Assembly (NCBI RefSeq): GCF_038502225.1
Contig: NC_091369.1
Location: 12,378,502-12,442,501, forward strand
Source: Cherax quadricarinatus
Taxonomy: Eukaryota > Arthropoda > Malacostraca > Decapoda > Parastacidae
Direction: 5' to 3'
DNA length: 64,000 nucleotides
The translations under genes were made by a program, and so were the position numbers. Under the pieces are notes generated by a model, which was given only the letters and a program-made list of their open reading frames with translations, made no database searches and was not told the DNA's origin. Every line of letters begins with the position of its first letter. Position 1 is the first letter of the stretch. This document shows positions 62,164-64,000 of the stretch, piece by piece.

Positions 62164-64000
62164 GATGTTTGGCGCTTGTTCCCACAGTTAAATACAATGT
62201 TTGGCGCTTGTTCCCACAGTTAAATACAATGTTTGGCACTTGTTTCCACAGTTAAATACAATGTTTGGCACTTGTTCCCACAGTTAAATACAATGTTTGG
62301 CACTTGTTCCCACAGTTAAATACAATGTTTGGCACTTGTTCCCACAGTTAAATACAATGTTTGGCACTTGTTCCCACAGTTAAATACAATGTTTGGCACT
62401 TGTTCCCACAGTTAAATACAATGTTTGGCACTTGTTCCCACAGTTAAATACAATGTTTGGCACTTGTTCCCATAGTTAAATACAATGTTTGGCACTTGTT
62501 CCCACAGTTAAATACAATGTTTGGCACTTGTTCCCACAGTTAAATACAATGTTTGGCACTTGTTCCCACAGTTAAATACAATGTTTGGCACTTGTTCCCA
62601 CAGTTAAATACAATGTTTGGCACTTGTTCCCACAGTTAAATACAATGTTTGGCACTTGTTCCCACAGTTAAATACAATGTTTGGCACTTGTTCCCACGGT
62701 TAAATACAATGTTTGGCACTTGTTCCCACAGTTAAATACAATGTTTGGCGCTTGTTCCCACAGTTAAATACAATGTTTGGCACTTGTTCCCACAGTTAAA
62801 TACAATGTTTGGCACTTGTTCCCACAGTTAAATACAATGTTTGGCACTTGTCCCACAGTTAAATACAATGTTTGGCACTTGTTCCCACAGTTAAATACAA
62901 TGTTTGACGCTTGTTCCCACAGTTAAATATAATGTTTGGCACTTGTTCCCACAGTTAAATACAATGTTTGGCACTTGTTCCCACAGTTAAATACAATGTT
63001 TGGCACTTGTTCCCACAGTTAAATACAATGTTTGGCACTTGTCCCACAGTTAAATACAATGTTTGGCACTTGTTCCCACAGTTAAATACAATGTTTGGCA
63101 CTTGTTCCCACAGTTAAATACAATGTTTGGCACTTGTTCCCACAGTTAAATACGTTTGGCACTTGTTCCCACAGTTAAATACAATGTTTGGCACTTGTTC
63201 CCACAGTTAAATACAATGTTTGGCACTTGTCCCACAGTTAAATACAATGTTTGGCACTTGTTCCCACAGTTAAATACAATGTTTGGCACTTGTTCCCACA
63301 GTTAAATACAATGTTTGGCACTTGTTCCCACAGTTAAATACAATGTTTGGCACTTGTTCCCACAGTTAAATACAATGTTTGGCACTTGTTCCCACAGTTA
63401 AATACAATGTTTGGCACTTGTCCCACTGTTAAATACAATGTTTGGCACTTGTTCCCACAGTTAAATACGTTTGACACTTGTTCCCACAGTTAAGTACAAT
63501 GTTTGGCACTTGTTCCCACAGTTAAATACAATGTTTGGCGCTTGTTCCCACAGTTAAATACAATGTTTGGCGCTTGTTCCCACAGTTAAATACAATGTTT
63601 GGCACTTGTTTCCACAGTTAAATACAATGTTTGGCACTTGTTCCCACAGTTAAATACAATGTTTGGCACTTGTTCCCACAGTTAAATACAATGTTTGGCA
63701 CTTGTTCCCACAGTTAAATACAATGTTTGGCACTTGTTCCCACAGTTAAATACAATGTTTGGCACTTGTTCCCACAGTTAAATACAATGTTTGGCACATG
63801 TTCCCATAGTTAAATACAATGTTTGGCGCTTGTTCCCACAGTTAAATACAATGTTTGGCACTTGTTCCCACAGTTAAATACAATGTTTGGCACTTGTTCC
63901 CACAGTTAAATACAATGTTTGGCACTTGTCCCCACAGTTAAATACAATGTTTGGCACTTGTTCCCACAGTTAAATACAATGTTTGGCACTTGTTCCCACA
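62163..64000. repeat. Minisatellite, 32-bp unit, runs off the window end
   Basis: About 57 copies of a 32-bp unit with TGTTTGGCACTTGTTCCCAC and AGTTAAATACAA. Main variants are GGCGC for GGCAC and a one-base deletion (TGTCCCAC). GGCGC units occur at the left edge and in interior blocks. The array begins immediately at the truncated LINE, without unique DNA between them. Confidence 0.97.

Overview
The window reads as a piece of a large, repeat-swollen invertebrate genome, most likely a decapod crustacean (crayfish, lobster or shrimp type). The reasons are the very high density of minisatellites and microsatellites, many 5'-truncated non-LTR retrotransposons, tRNA-derived SINEs, MITE-like elements and small palindromic elements, whose sequences I recognise as typical of decapod assemblies. 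No bacterial-style gene, operon, ribosome binding site, rRNA or intact tRNA is visible. I see no intact host gene or exon set. The only protein-coding remnants are broken mobile-element ORFs and one decayed ORF of a widespread transposon-associated family.

Layout. 1-6.2 kb: four minisatellites, TA and GT microsatellites and a MITE with terminal inverted repeats. 6.2-9.2 kb: low-repeat DNA holding a broken '(H)AFTGCD'-type pseudogene split by a second MITE, plus two tRNA-Ser-like SINEs. 9.3-11.9 kb: a 28-bp array grown inside an RTE-like reverse transcriptase, with that element's 3' end. 12.3-15.7 kb: a 3-kb array of a 15/16-bp AGATCT unit. 15.7-17.4 kb: LINE and SINE fragments. 17.6-23.4 kb: a chain of arrays (TGG, 20-bp, 32-bp, 24-bp GC-rich, GT). 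23.4-31 kb: retroelement 3' ends, a SINE whose Pol III head is tandemly repeated, and a large foldback element. 31-34 kb: nested LINE, foldback and minisatellite structures. 34.5-41.4 kb: the two best CR1/Jockey-like copies and a cluster of ribozyme-bearing palindromes. 41.7-56.7 kb: a second field of minisatellites with LINE relics between them. 56.8-57.5 kb: a non-autonomous hAT element with a perfect 8-bp target duplication. 58-64 kb: LINE fragments, GA and CTG-rich repeats, and a 32-bp array running off the window end.

The most interesting system is a group of palindromic (foldback) elements. Their arms carry a motif with hammerhead-ribozyme architecture: a CUGANGA-like core, a small stem II hairpin, GAA, a self-complementary stem III that could only form between two molecules, a U at the cleavage position, and a stem I whose paired strands covary between copies. 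At least eight copies from three sequence families have a plausible core. Two families replace the C3-G8 pair with U3-A8. Two elements have 14-bp target-site duplications, and one is inserted into a relative. This fits the known short-stem-III hammerheads of Penelope-like retroelements, which are thought to cleave as dimers. Here they sit in compact, apparently non-autonomous palindromes.

A second theme is that tandem arrays appear to be born from mobile elements: a 28-bp array from a reverse transcriptase motif, a 44-bp array from a LINE 3' UTR, a 58-bp array from the end of a ribozyme palindrome, a 49-bp array from a SINE promoter head, and CA/GT tracts at the 3' ends of one LINE family. 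By rough hand summation about 45 percent of the window is tandem repeat.
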